DNA from: an uncultured Anaerovibrio sp.
GTDB lineage: Bacteria; Bacillota; Negativicutes; Selenomonadales; Selenomonadaceae
Assembly: GCA_902785445.1 (NCBI GenBank)
Contig: CACZYN010000056.1
Coordinates: forward strand, 1-9,587
Reading direction: 5' to 3'
Length of the DNA: 9,587 nucleotides
Numbering within the stretch: the first letter of the stretch is position 1; every line of letters starts with the position of its first letter. The position numbers and the translations under genes were made by a program. Under the pieces are notes generated by a model. It ran no database searches. It was not told the DNA's origin and worked only from the letters and a program-made list of their open reading frames with translations. Positions 1-6,795 of this stretch are shown piece by piece.

Positions 1-339
1 CTGCTCCATGCGGTTTAAGGCCCAGGACAGGTTTACTGCCGTAGGACGGGCAGAATTAAGATAATTGTGGGTCCGCATAAAATATTCGTAAAACTCGTTA
101 TACTCTGTAGTGGCCACTGCAATCTTTTTGGCTTCAAGGTATATGGCGATGGCGGCCGCCACCCCAATAGCTGGTGCTCCCCGCACTTTAAGGAAATAAA
201 TGGCATCCCAGATTTCTTTTAACTCGGTAAGCTCCAATATTTCCGTGCTGTTAGGCAACTTAGTCTGATCAATTATTACCAAAGCTCCCTTGCCATCATC
301 CAAGGCCACAGTATCAAAATCCATAATTGTCTTTTTCAT
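1..339 (-). CDS. mtnA: S-methyl-5-thioribose-1-phosphate isomerase, N-terminal part (runs off the left edge)
   Basis: This is the first 113 codons of an MtnA-type aldose-ketose isomerase of the eIF2B-like fold. The family converts 5-methylthioribose-1-phosphate (or 5-deoxyribose-1-phosphate in DrdI-type members) to the ribulose-1-phosphate in the cytoplasm. The sequence shows the family signatures LIDQT-like VIIDQTKLP (21-29), VRGAPAIGVAAA (52-63) and ARPTAVNLSWA (97-107), which help form the phosphate and sugar site. The ATG at 339 is used; an ATG at 346 is out of frame. A GAGG overlaps the aldolase stop codon about 10 nt upstream of the start. The gene begins 13 nt after the class II aldolase, so the two are almost certainly co-transcribed. 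The family is about 340-350 residues, so roughly two thirds, including the catalytic Cys/Asp region, lies outside. MtnA and DrdI cannot be told apart from this part. Confidence 0.93.
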   Translation of the reverse strand, partial: MKKTIMDFDTVALDDGKGALVIIDQTKLPNSTEILELTELKEIWDAIYFLKVRGAPAIGVAAAIAIYLEAKKIAVATTEYNEFYEYFMRTHNYLNSARPTAVNLSWALNRMEQ

Positions 340-352
340 AGATCATATACCT

Positions 353-1030
353 CTATTTATCTTCACCGGGTAAAAGCTTTATCTCCTTAGGATAAGCCCA
401 CTTCTGTAATTCTTCCTTGGAAACATAGTCCGGTTCCTTGCCCGGCCCTAAAAGGGTCAGGGTATTATAGTATATTTCGGCCAATTCCTCCACATAGGCA
501 GCTTTTAAAAGAGCTTCCTTTATATCCTTGTCCACAGCTACAGCTCCATGCTTTTCCATCAAAGCCACATCGGAAATCTGCAGAGGCTGAATGACGGATT
601 CCCCCAAGGCAGGGGTTCCAGGGCGACCATAAGGTGCCACTGGAATATAACCTTCCTTGCAGCCTAAGTGCATCAATTCAGTTACTATAGCCGGAATTGG
701 TTTATTCAGAATAGCAAAGGTCAAGGCAAATTTGGAATGAGTATGCACCACCGCCTGAACATCAGGCCGGGAGGCATAAATCTTTAAGTGCATGGTCACT
801 TCACTGGTAGGGCGATGGAGGGTCTCCGCCTCCACCACCTCTGCATCCATATTCACCACCACAATATCCCGATGGGTCATTTCCTGCCGATCCATGCCAG
901 TAGGGGTAATGCAAACTAGACCAGTTTCCTTGTCACGAATACTGAAATTGCCGGACCGCTGACGACAAAGTCCCATTACTTCCGCCTGTCTGGCACATTC
1001 CAGCACCTGTTGTTTTATTGCTTCCAACAT
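353..1030 (-). CDS. Class II aldolase/adducin family protein, probable Ald2/DrdA/FucA-like sugar-phosphate aldolase
   Basis: This is a 225-residue zinc-dependent class II aldolase of the fuculose-phosphate aldolase fold, matching the usual 210-230 residue length. Visible active-site elements are SGNFS (26-30, phosphate loop), TPTGM (42-46), the acid Glu77 in RPTSE, the zinc ligands His96 and His98 in HTH, and the third zinc ligand His161 in EKHGA. Family members cleave a ketose-1-phosphate to DHAP and an aldehyde. Because mtnA follows after 13 nt, the likely substrate is 5-methylthioribulose-1-phosphate or 5-deoxyribulose-1-phosphate rather than fuculose-1-phosphate; this is inference from context. 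The ATG at 1030 was chosen because GGGGGG lies 6 nt upstream and the conserved fold starts there; the longer reading frame would run into the pheT end. The gap to pheT is 76 nt with no clear terminator. Confidence 0.9.
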   Translation of the reverse strand: MLEAIKQQVLECARQAEVMGLCRQRSGNFSIRDKETGLVCITPTGMDRQEMTHRDIVVVNMDAEVVEAETLHRPTSEVTMHLKIYASRPDVQAVVHTHSKFALTFAILNKPIPAIVTELMHLGCKEGYIPVAPYGRPGTPALGESVIQPLQISDVALMEKHGAVAVDKDIKEALLKAAYVEELAEIYYNTLTLLGPGKEPDYVSKEELQKWAYPKEIKLLPGEDK

Positions 1031-1036
1031 GATGAT

Positions 1037-1042
1037 CCCCCC
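1037..1042 (-). promoter_or_regulatory. Ribosome binding site that fixes the aldolase start
   Basis: A GGGGGG run on the minus strand stands 6 nt before the ATG at 1030. It supports this start over an upstream one that would overlap pheT. Confidence 0.6.
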
Positions 1043-1106
1043 TGTATATATTTTATGGACGCAGTGATGAAGCCGAAAAGGCTTTCCCCGTGGCGTGGCA
1101 GTGAGA

Positions 1107-3542
1107 TTAGCCGCGGAGTTCAGCGTTGAATTCCTTCTCCACTGCCGCAATAATCTTATTGAAGGACTCATCAACCTCTTCATCGGTGAGAGTCTTGTCA
1201 TTGGACTGGAACATCATGGTAAAGGCCATGCTCTTCTTGCCGTCGACAATCTGCTTACCGGTATATACATCAAAGAGAGTTACATTCTTAAAGAACTTAC
1301 CACCATTCTTGGTAATAGTCTTTTCAATATCGGAAGCATTTACCCCTTCATCCACCAGCATTGCCAGGTCACGGACAATAGCCGGATACTTCGGCAGTAC
1401 ATCGAAGTTGAATTTATCAGAGCTATACTTCATCAGGGTTGGTACATCCATTTCAAAGATATAGGCCTTCTTGGAAATACCCAGGTTTTCTGCCACCTGT
1501 GGATGAAGCTCACCCACTGCTGCTACAATTTCCTTACCCTTCTTGAAGAGAGCTGTCTTACCTGGATGCATTGCCGTATATTCACCGGCCACCACCTGAC
1601 ATCTGGTGATATTTAACTTAGCTAAAAGCTCCTCTACAATACCCTTGGCATCATAGAAATCTACCATTTCGTTATCGGTATTCCAGCTCATTGGATTACG
1701 GCGACCACACATAAAGCCAGCCACCTTTACTACCTCATCTGGTAATTCAGTAAGTGGCAAAGCCTTTGGATAAAATACCGGTGCAACATCGTAAAGACGG
1801 ATATCCTCGTTCTTACGGGATAAATTACGGCAAGCATTTTCCAATACACTGGCCAACAGGCTGGTCCGAACCAATGGAGCCTCATCAGTAAGCGGATTCA
1901 TAATTGGAATAGCCTGACGAAGCGGGCTGTCAGTCGGAATCAGCATCTTGTCGAACATATCCGCATTGGTAAAGCTAAAGGACAATTCCTCGTTCATACC
2001 AATATGAGTCAAAGTAATCTTGATACGATCTATGAAGTTCTGCAATGGACTCTGTACTCCCTGTACCATAGTCCCTTCAGGGGTAGTGGCATGGATATTT
2101 TCAAAGCCATAGATACGGGCCACTTCCTCGGAAAGATCTTCCATAAAGGTTACGTCGTTTCGCCAGGAAGGAACGCCTACATGATAGCCTCCCTTACCGT
2201 CAGCTTCACACTTAAAACCAAGGCTTTCCAATATTTCAACCATTTTATCTGCGGAAATATCTGTACCAAGACGATTATTAATCTGCTCCGGAGTAAAATC
2301 TACAGAAACAGGCTCCTTTTCCACAGGATATACATCAACAATACCCTTGGTTACAGTGCAGGCACCCATATCCTGCAGCAGCTGGGCAGCTCTATCCAGG
2401 GCACGCATGGTTTGGGACACATCAACTCCACGCTCAAAACGACCAGATGCTTCCGAATGGAGGCCACAGGAACGGGCTGTACGACGAATGCTGGCACCAT
2501 TAAAGGCAGCTGCTTCCAATACAACAGTGGTGGTATTTTCGGTAACCTCTGACTCCAAACCACCCATTACACCAGCCAAACCAGCCGGTTTTTCACTATC
2601 TGCAATAACCAATTCCTCACCCTTGGCAATACGCTCGGAATCATCCAAGGTATGGAGGTTCTCACCGGCAACCGCTCTGCGGGCAGTGAGGCTCTGACCA
2701 GCAATCTGATCATAATCATAGGCGTGCATTGGCTGACCCAATTCCACCATTACGAAATTAGTTACATCAACAATGTTATTGATGGCCCGAATTCCGGCAT
2801 TTTCCAAGCGAACCTGCATCCACTCCGGAGATTCCATAACCTTAACATTTTTCAAAACACGGGCGGAAAAACGGGAACAAAGGTCATTGGCCTCAATGCC
2901 AATCTTTATTAAATCCCCAGTGGAAGCTGCATCATCTTCATTTACCTTAATTTCAGGCCACTTTGGTGTATTGCCGGTAAGAACAGCAATCTCCCGAACT
3001 AAACCAAATACGCTAAAGCAATCACCCCGGTTGGCGGTAAGCTCAAACTCCAGAATATCATCATCCAGGCCCAAGGCATCCTTGGCTGGGATACCAATCT
3101 CTGTATCCGCTGGAAGAATGTATATACCATCCTTCTGCTCATCAGTAAGAGCAGTCAAATCCATCTTAAGCTCTTCAGCAGAGCAAAGCATACCATTGGA
3201 AGGAACGCCACGCAGCTTGCCCTTGGAAATCTTCAGGCCATTTGGCAGCTTAGCCCCAATCATAGCCACAGGAACAATATCCCCCTGCTTGACATTCTGG
3301 GCCCCAGTAACAATCTGTACCAGCTCTGCCTGGCCAACATTCATCTGGGTAATGAACATGTGGTCAGAATCCGGATGACGCTCAATGGACTCTACCTTAC
3401 CAGTAACCACCTTTTCCAAGCCTTCACCGGCATGAACCACATTTTCCACCGGAATACCGGCCATGGTCAGCTTGTCTGCCAACTCATCGGAAGTCTCGGT
3501 AAAATCTATATAATCATGAAGCCATTTAATTGATACCTGCAT
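1107..3542 (-). CDS. pheT: Phenylalanine--tRNA ligase beta subunit
   Basis: This is a complete 811-residue PheT, the usual bacterial length, which forms the cytoplasmic alpha2-beta2 synthetase with PheS. Domains in order: the N-terminal B1 start (MQVSIKWLHDYIDF); the EMAP-II/OB-fold tRNA-binding domain at about 40-150; the B3/B4 region at about 210-390, which carries the editing site and the SEASGRFERGVD signature (363-374); the B5 domain at about 412-483 with GVPSWRNDV and the acidic EDLSEEVAR stretch; a catalytic-like core at about 490-700; and the C-terminal FDX-ACB anticodon-binding domain from LPKYPAIVRDLAMLVD (about 716) to the end. The start has GGGAGGGG upstream and lies 17 nt after the pheS stop, so the two form one operon under the T-box at 4669-4889. 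No truncation or missing domain is seen. Confidence 0.98.
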   Translation of the reverse strand: MQVSIKWLHDYIDFTETSDELADKLTMAGIPVENVVHAGEGLEKVVTGKVESIERHPDSDHMFITQMNVGQAELVQIVTGAQNVKQGDIVPVAMIGAKLPNGLKISKGKLRGVPSNGMLCSAEELKMDLTALTDEQKDGIYILPADTEIGIPAKDALGLDDDILEFELTANRGDCFSVFGLVREIAVLTGNTPKWPEIKVNEDDAASTGDLIKIGIEANDLCSRFSARVLKNVKVMESPEWMQVRLENAGIRAINNIVDVTNFVMVELGQPMHAYDYDQIAGQSLTARRAVAGENLHTLDDSERIAKGEELVIADSEKPAGLAGVMGGLESEVTENTTTVVLEAAAFNGASIRRTARSCGLHSEASGRFERGVDVSQTMRALDRAAQLLQDMGACTVTKGIVDVYPVEKEPVSVDFTPEQINNRLGTDISADKMVEILESLGFKCEADGKGGYHVGVPSWRNDVTFMEDLSEEVARIYGFENIHATTPEGTMVQGVQSPLQNFIDRIKITLTHIGMNEELSFSFTNADMFDKMLIPTDSPLRQAIPIMNPLTDEAPLVRTSLLASVLENACRNLSRKNEDIRLYDVAPVFYPKALPLTELPDEVVKVAGFMCGRRNPMSWNTDNEMVDFYDAKGIVEELLAKLNITRCQVVAGEYTAMHPGKTALFKKGKEIVAAVGELHPQVAENLGISKKAYIFEMDVPTLMKYSSDKFNFDVLPKYPAIVRDLAMLVDEGVNASDIEKTITKNGGKFFKNVTLFDVYTGKQIVDGKKSMAFTMMFQSNDKTLTDEEVDESFNKIIAAVEKEFNAELRG

Positions 3543-3559
3543 TTTCTATCCCCTCCCAA

Positions 3560-4588
3560 TTAAAACTGTTCCAACAGACGAGTATCATTGTCATAGAACA
3601 ACCGTAAATCATCAATACCATATTTCAGCATGGTAATACGCTCAACGCCCATACCGAAAGCAAAGCCACTAACCTTGGAAGGATCATAGCCACTCATTTT
3701 TAGCACATTTGGATGAATCATACCAGCACCCAAAATTTCCAGCCAGCCGGTACCCTTGCAGACACGGCAGCCCTGCCCCTTGCACATAACGCAGGAGATA
3801 TCCACCTCGGTGCTAGGTTCAGTAAATGGGAAGAAGCTTGGACGAAGACGTACTTTAACATCCTTGTTGAAGATCTGCCGCAGGAAGTCCTCCAGCGTTC
3901 CTTTCAAATCAGAAAAGCTGATATTCTTATCAATAACCATACCCTCAATCTGAGTAAACATTGGGGAATGGGTAGCATCATAATCATCACGACGATATAC
4001 CCGGCCCGGAGCGATCATGCGAATTGGGCTGTTTGGCTCATGGGACTCCATGGTACGGGCCTGTACCGGGGAAGTCTGGGAACGCATGAGAATGTCCTCA
4101 GTAATGTAGAAGGAATCCTGCATATCGCGGGCTGGATGATCCTTTGGCAGATTAAGTGCCTCAAAGTTATAATAATCCTGCTCGATTTCCGGACCTTCCT
4201 CCACGCTGAAGCCCATACGCATAAATATATCCTTAATTTCCATAAGGGTAAGAGTAAGGGGATGAATATGGCCATGGTTGGTCTGACGGCCTGGCAAGGT
4301 CACATCAATCTTCTCGCTGGCCAGACGCTTAGCCATTTCCTTAGCTTTAAGCTCCTGATTCTTTTCCGCAATAAGCTGCTCCAGCTGCTGCCGGGCATCG
4401 TTTACAATCTGACCAATGCGTGGACGGTCCTCTGCACTAAGCTGTCCCATCCCTCTAAGAATAGAAGTTAATTCACCTTTTTTACCAAGATACTTTACCC
4501 GAATATCATTCAAATCATTAAGAGTATCTGCCACATCTTTGATAGCCTTAGCTGCTTCGGTGCGCAGCTGTTCAATCTTGCTTTCCAT
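3560..4588 (-). CDS. pheS: Phenylalanine--tRNA ligase alpha subunit
   Basis: This is a complete 342-residue PheS, the class II catalytic subunit that activates phenylalanine and charges tRNA-Phe. Residues 1-90 are the helical coiled-coil arm that reaches tRNA. Then come HIHPLTLT (107-114), EGPEIEQDYYNFEALN (131-146), motif 2 around GRVYRRDDYDATHSPMF (195-211), FTEPSTEVD (255-263) and motif 3 GFAFGMGVERI (308-318). A CxxC-x4-CxxC cluster (Cys266, 269, 274, 277) sits in the catalytic domain; this zinc-knuckle-like insert is common in Firmicutes PheS proteins. The start is well placed, with AGGAGG upstream. Expression is controlled by the T-box leader, and pheT follows 17 nt later. Confidence 0.98.
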   Translation of the reverse strand: MESKIEQLRTEAAKAIKDVADTLNDLNDIRVKYLGKKGELTSILRGMGQLSAEDRPRIGQIVNDARQQLEQLIAEKNQELKAKEMAKRLASEKIDVTLPGRQTNHGHIHPLTLTLMEIKDIFMRMGFSVEEGPEIEQDYYNFEALNLPKDHPARDMQDSFYITEDILMRSQTSPVQARTMESHEPNSPIRMIAPGRVYRRDDYDATHSPMFTQIEGMVIDKNISFSDLKGTLEDFLRQIFNKDVKVRLRPSFFPFTEPSTEVDISCVMCKGQGCRVCKGTGWLEILGAGMIHPNVLKMSGYDPSKVSGFAFGMGVERITMLKYGIDDLRLFYDNDTRLLEQF

Positions 4589-4603
4589 AGTTGCCTCCTA
4601 AAA

Positions 4604-4661
4604 CCTCATCCGTCAACGGCAGTACAATTTCGCCGTCGCCACCTTCCCCAGGGAGGAAGGC
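4604..4661. repeat. Two-hairpin palindromic repeat in the pheS leader (dispersed-repeat type)
   Basis: On the plus strand it reads CCTCATCCGTCA, then ACGGC (4616-4620) pairing with GCCGT (4632-4636), then CGCCACC, then CCTTCC (4642-4647) pairing with GGAAGG (4655-4660). From memory, elements with TCATCCGTCA, an inner palindrome and a CCTTCCCC/GGGGAAGG hairpin are scattered through genomes of gut Firmicutes including Negativicutes; I could not search. It lies between the T-box terminator and the pheS Shine-Dalgarno, so it is in the 5' UTR only of read-through transcripts. CCTCC inside the hairpin could pair with GGAGG of the pheS ribosome site, but this is speculative. Confidence 0.6.
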
Positions 4662-4668
4662 AATACAT

Positions 4669-4889
4669 AATAAAAGACCCTCACCCAATAAGGGGCGAAG
4701 GTCTAATTCGCGGTACCACCCTAATTTATAACTCATTGACGCCATAACGCAGCTATGCGTCCCGACTACATCTCTTCACCGGGAAAGCTCCAGAGCGAAC
4801 TTCACCTTGCTTTAGCTGCCCTGTTCGCAGTTATCAGGACTTCCTGTGAGCATACGGCCCGGCTACTCTCTCTTTCTTTGCTTACATGT
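4669..4889 (-). promoter_or_regulatory. T-box riboswitch, phenylalanine specific, controlling pheST
   Basis: The leader RNA has the diagnostic T-box sequence AGGGTGGTACCGCG at 4722-4709. Its TGGT bulge (4718-4715) matches the acceptor end of a tRNA with discriminator A, as in tRNA-Phe. Stem I lies upstream: AAAGAGAGAGTAG at its 5' base, the distal-loop text CCTGATAACTGCGAACAGGGCAG in two overlapping parts (about 4838-4815), and GGTGAAGTTCGCTCTGGAGC on the 3' side. The TTC at 4799-4797 fits a Phe specifier codon. Uncharged tRNA-Phe should stabilise the antiterminator and let transcription pass the terminator at 4671-4703 into pheS. The boundaries are estimated from the promoter and the terminator. 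Confidence 0.95.
4671..4703 (-). terminator. T-box attenuator terminator
   Basis: On the minus strand GACCTTCGCCC pairs with GGGTGAGGGTC (11 bp with G-U pairs, 6-nt loop) and is followed by TTTTATTA. It overlaps the region needed for the antiterminator only slightly downstream of the T-box sequence, as expected for a transcriptional T-box switch. Confidence 0.9.
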
Positions 4890-4894
4890 AAGGT

Positions 4895-4923
4895 ATTTTA
4901 TCACCATATAGGCAACATTGCAA
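4895..4923 (-). promoter_or_regulatory. Promoter of the pheST T-box leader
   Basis: A -35 TTGCAA (4923-4918), a 17-nt spacer and a -10 TAAAAT (4900-4895) with an extended-minus-10 TG one base upstream are seen on the minus strand. This places the transcription start near 4888, just before Stem I of the T-box. Confidence 0.75.
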
Positions 4924-5030
4924 TACTTTTGTCACTAAAGGAAAAATGCCATTTGAACTATACAACGCTAAAATTCTTGCTGATCCAGCAAAAAATCCAT
5001 CAGATTCACATGATGTATATACCGTTATTC

Positions 5031-5085
5031 GCCAGTTATCGTTACAAATTTTGTGTTTTTTTCAATTTCTGCAACGATAACTGGC
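5031..5085. repeat. Perfect 13-bp inverted repeat with 29-nt spacer
   Basis: GCCAGTTATCGTT (5031-5043) and AACGATAACTGGC (5073-5085) are exact reverse complements. The pairing continues imperfectly inward for several bases (ACA/TGC-type mismatches, then AAATT-like pairs). It is in the 204-nt gap between the toxin stop and the T-box promoter. No T-run follows the stem on either strand, so it is not a classical intrinsic terminator. It lacks the GTTRRRY core of an integron attC site. It may stop or protect the toxin-antitoxin mRNA, be a protein binding site, or be the remnant of a small mobile element. Confidence 0.7.
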
Positions 5086-5127
5086 ATTTAAATAATAAAA
5101 ATATCCCAGTCGAAGCCGTGAGGTTAG

Positions 5128-5403
5128 TTAAAACAAATCATTATGTGTACCAGTTCGTAACAGATACAAATACAGTGTCTCATCATCCTTTTCATACATT
5201 AGCAACCAATCAGGAGTTATGTGACACTCACGATAATTCGACAATTTACCATTTAACTGATGATCCTTGTTTTTTGCTGGCAACTCCTCACCATTCGCAA
5301 GTTTCTTGATTATTTCTGTCAAAATATCAATATTATATCCACGTTTTTTAGCGATTTTTAAGTCTTTCTGAAAACGATTGGATGGCTTTACTGTATATTT
5401 CAC
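5128..5403 (-). CDS. yafQ: Type II toxin, YafQ family (RelE superfamily mRNA interferase)
   Basis: This is a 91-residue protein almost the same length as E. coli YafQ (92). The family is a ribosome-dependent endoribonuclease that cuts translated mRNA and is neutralised by its DinJ/RelB-type partner. Family features visible are NRFQKDLKIAKKRG (9-22), LPAKNKDHQLNG (41-52), YRECHITPDWLLMY (57-70) and the C-terminal LLRTGTHNDLF (81-91). His48, His61, Asp65, His87 and Phe91 match the positions of the YafQ catalytic residues, so the toxin looks active. The start is GTG (5403-5401), inside a GTGA overlap with the antitoxin stop. This suggests translational coupling with the toxin kept below the antitoxin level. 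Confidence 0.93.
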   Translation of the reverse strand: MKYTVKPSNRFQKDLKIAKKRGYNIDILTEIIKKLANGEELPAKNKDHQLNGKLSNYRECHITPDWLLMYEKDDETLYLYLLRTGTHNDLF

Positions 5404-5657
5404 GCCAATAAATCCTCCATCATTAAATCAACATCCGTGTAGGATTTACCGACAGATGGATTTGCCTTCATTTCCTCAACTTCTTTTATTGCTGCTATAG
5501 TAGATGAATTTGAAATTCCATACTGAATAACGTCATTCATATACCTAATAAGATTGCCTTTAACATTCTCATGATTTTTTACTACTACGCTTTTATAAGC
5601 ATCATAAACTTCTCTATCCATGGTAAATGAGCACGTTACTGTTTTGGGTACAGCCAT
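5400..5657 (-). CDS. Type II antitoxin, RelB/DinJ family
   Basis: This 85-residue protein lies directly upstream of the YafQ-type toxin with a 4-nt overlap. The N-terminal part (about 1-50: VPKTVTCSFTMDREVYDAYKSVV, given here in outline) has the ribbon-helix-helix pattern of a beta strand followed by helices, expected to dimerise and bind the operator. The C-terminal half (about 55-85) is acidic and likely wraps the toxin; it ends in VGKSYTDVDLMMEDLL, like the DinJ/RelB tail. The start at 5657 has GGGAGG a few bases upstream. The usual mode for the family is autorepression by the complex, and operator-like repeats lie upstream. Confidence 0.88.
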   Translation of the reverse strand: MAVPKTVTCSFTMDREVYDAYKSVVVKNHENVKGNLIRYMNDVIQYGISNSSTIAAIKEVEEMKANPSVGKSYTDVDLMMEDLLA

Positions 5658-5683
5658 CTCTATCCCTCCCGATACAAAAATAT

Positions 5684-5734
5684 ATTATACCTACTTTGTA
5701 ATCTAAGTTTACTATGTTTACTAAGTAATGTCAA
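5684..5734 (-). promoter_or_regulatory. Promoter and operator-like repeats of the toxin-antitoxin operon
   Basis: On the minus strand a perfect -35 TTGACA (5734-5729) is followed after 17 nt by TAAACT (5711-5706). A second -10 candidate, TATAAT (5689-5684), has no good -35. The spacer holds the palindrome TTACT-A-AGTAA (5718-5728) and a direct repeat GTTTACTA (from 5707 and 5716, 9 bp apart, plus strand). Such half-sites across the promoter fit binding by a ribbon-helix-helix antitoxin. The promoter is clear; the operator is inference. Confidence 0.65.
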
Positions 5735-5802
5735 TTATTCTTATCTATCATATCCTTACATATCTCTGATTTTTGCTGTTAGGCTTATCGGGTATGGTCA
5801 TT

Positions 5803-5833
5803 TAAAGAAAAAATCCCAGCCGAGCTGGGATTT
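5803..5833 (-). terminator. Intrinsic terminator of the alpha/beta hydrolase gene
   Basis: AAATCCCAGC (5811-5820) and GCTGGGATTT (5824-5833) form a 10-bp stem with a 3-nt loop. On the minus strand it is followed by TTTTTTCTTT. It lies 13 nt after the hydrolase stop and separates it from the toxin-antitoxin operon. Confidence 0.93.
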
Positions 5834-5846
5834 ATCTAATTAGTTT

Positions 5847-6761
5847 TTACTGCAAAAATCTCTCTTCAATTACTTTTACGGCTGCCTTGGCCATTTTGGA
5901 GCCATTATGTCCTACTCCTGGAACAGTACGCAGTTCCCATTTGAAATCCGCCCCTAGTCTTGCCGCCTCACTGGAGGCCTGATAAAAGAAATGCTGTCCC
6001 CGTGCCAAACGATGCTCACCCTGGGCATCTGCTTCAGGAGTTTGCCGCAGATTTTCCGTCCGCTCCGTATCTGCCTCTCCCAACAATACAACCACCGGCT
6101 TTGACAAGGCATCAGCAAGTTCCGTATCAGTCATTGGTACACCCTTTAACCCGTAAGGAAAATTTACATTCATGTTGGGCATGGTGTACCAGCCCGCATT
6201 GGCGGGTATAACCAGATTGGCCATGATTTGCCCACCAAACAATGCGTAACGGTGCACCATCTGGGCACCGGCAGAATGTCCAAATACTGCCACTGGACTG
6301 CTGTCAGCCTCCACACGCGTTTTCACATCACCAATAATGCGGTCAATCACCGGGAATACCCACTTGTCCCTTGGCTGTAATTGGCCCTTGCCATTGGTCT
6401 TGTCCATGATATTACCAGTGTTATAGTATCGGGAACCAGGGTATTTATCCTCGGTAAATTCCGGACAAATAATTAACAAACCGTCCTTGTCTGCCAGTCT
6501 TTCCCAGCCCTGCCGGTAATCTCCGGCATTACGGTTCATACCATGGAAAACAAAAACAATTGGCCGGCCTGCTGTCCAATTACCTGGCCGATAACAATAC
6601 ACGGAAATAGGTGCCTTAGTGGCTCCCGTGGCTTCCTCCAGACTATAAACGGACTCTCCTACCGGGATTTCTCCATTGGCAGCCCCAACCACTGAAGAGA
6701 AAACTAAAGCCAGCAGTAAAGCCATAAAACATGTTATCCGCCTAAATAACTTCTGCCTCAT
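5847..6761 (-). CDS. Exported alpha/beta hydrolase (PHB depolymerase/esterase-like)
   Basis: This 304-residue protein has a Sec signal peptide (basic RQKLFRR, hydrophobic core 11-25, cleavage likely after GAA at 26-28). The mature part has an oxyanion-hole motif FVFHGMNRNAGDY (70-82), a nucleophile elbow GHSAG with Ser163, a probable Asp231 in LLGEAD and a probable His285 in GVGHNG. This is the full Ser-Asp-His triad of an alpha/beta hydrolase. The layout resembles LpqC/poly(3-hydroxybutyrate) depolymerase-like and feruloyl-esterase-like secreted enzymes; the true substrate cannot be read from the sequence. The start has GGGGG 8 nt upstream; an overlapping upstream ATG is out of frame. It stands 91 nt after the acyltransferase, with a palindrome in the gap, and ends in a strong terminator. 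It may belong to the same envelope unit as the two genes before it. Confidence 0.88.
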   Translation of the reverse strand: MRQKLFRRITCFMALLLALVFSSVVGAANGEIPVGESVYSLEEATGATKAPISVYCYRPGNWTAGRPIVFVFHGMNRNAGDYRQGWERLADKDGLLIICPEFTEDKYPGSRYYNTGNIMDKTNGKGQLQPRDKWVFPVIDRIIGDVKTRVEADSSPVAVFGHSAGAQMVHRYALFGGQIMANLVIPANAGWYTMPNMNVNFPYGLKGVPMTDTELADALSKPVVVLLGEADTERTENLRQTPEADAQGEHRLARGQHFFYQASSEAARLGADFKWELRTVPGVGHNGSKMAKAAVKVIEERFLQ

Positions 6762-6795
6762 TTTTCATACCCCCAAAAATCCTTATATTACTAAT

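Noticed and set aside
1070..1084. AAGCC/GGCTT hairpin between pheT and the aldolase as a terminator
   Set aside because: The stem is only 5 bp, and neither strand has a T-run after it.
1095..1616. Plus-strand open frames opposite pheT and pheS (also at 2004-2552, 2773-3378 and 3713-4471)
   Set aside because: They are antisense shadows of well-identified synthetase genes and carry no domain signature.
5031..5085. Integron attC site
   Set aside because: The ends read GCCAGTTATCGTT, without the GTTRRRY/RYYYAAC core sequences, and no integrase or cassette array is near.
5086..5127. Intrinsic terminator just after the toxin stop
   Set aside because: The minus strand is T-rich (ATTTTTATTATTT), but I could not form a stable stem before it.
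4755..5309. Plus-strand open frame of 184 codons over the T-box and toxin region
   Set aside because: It overlaps the T-box leader, the inverted repeat and the toxin gene on the other strand, has no ribosome site I can see, and its protein has no recognisable pattern.
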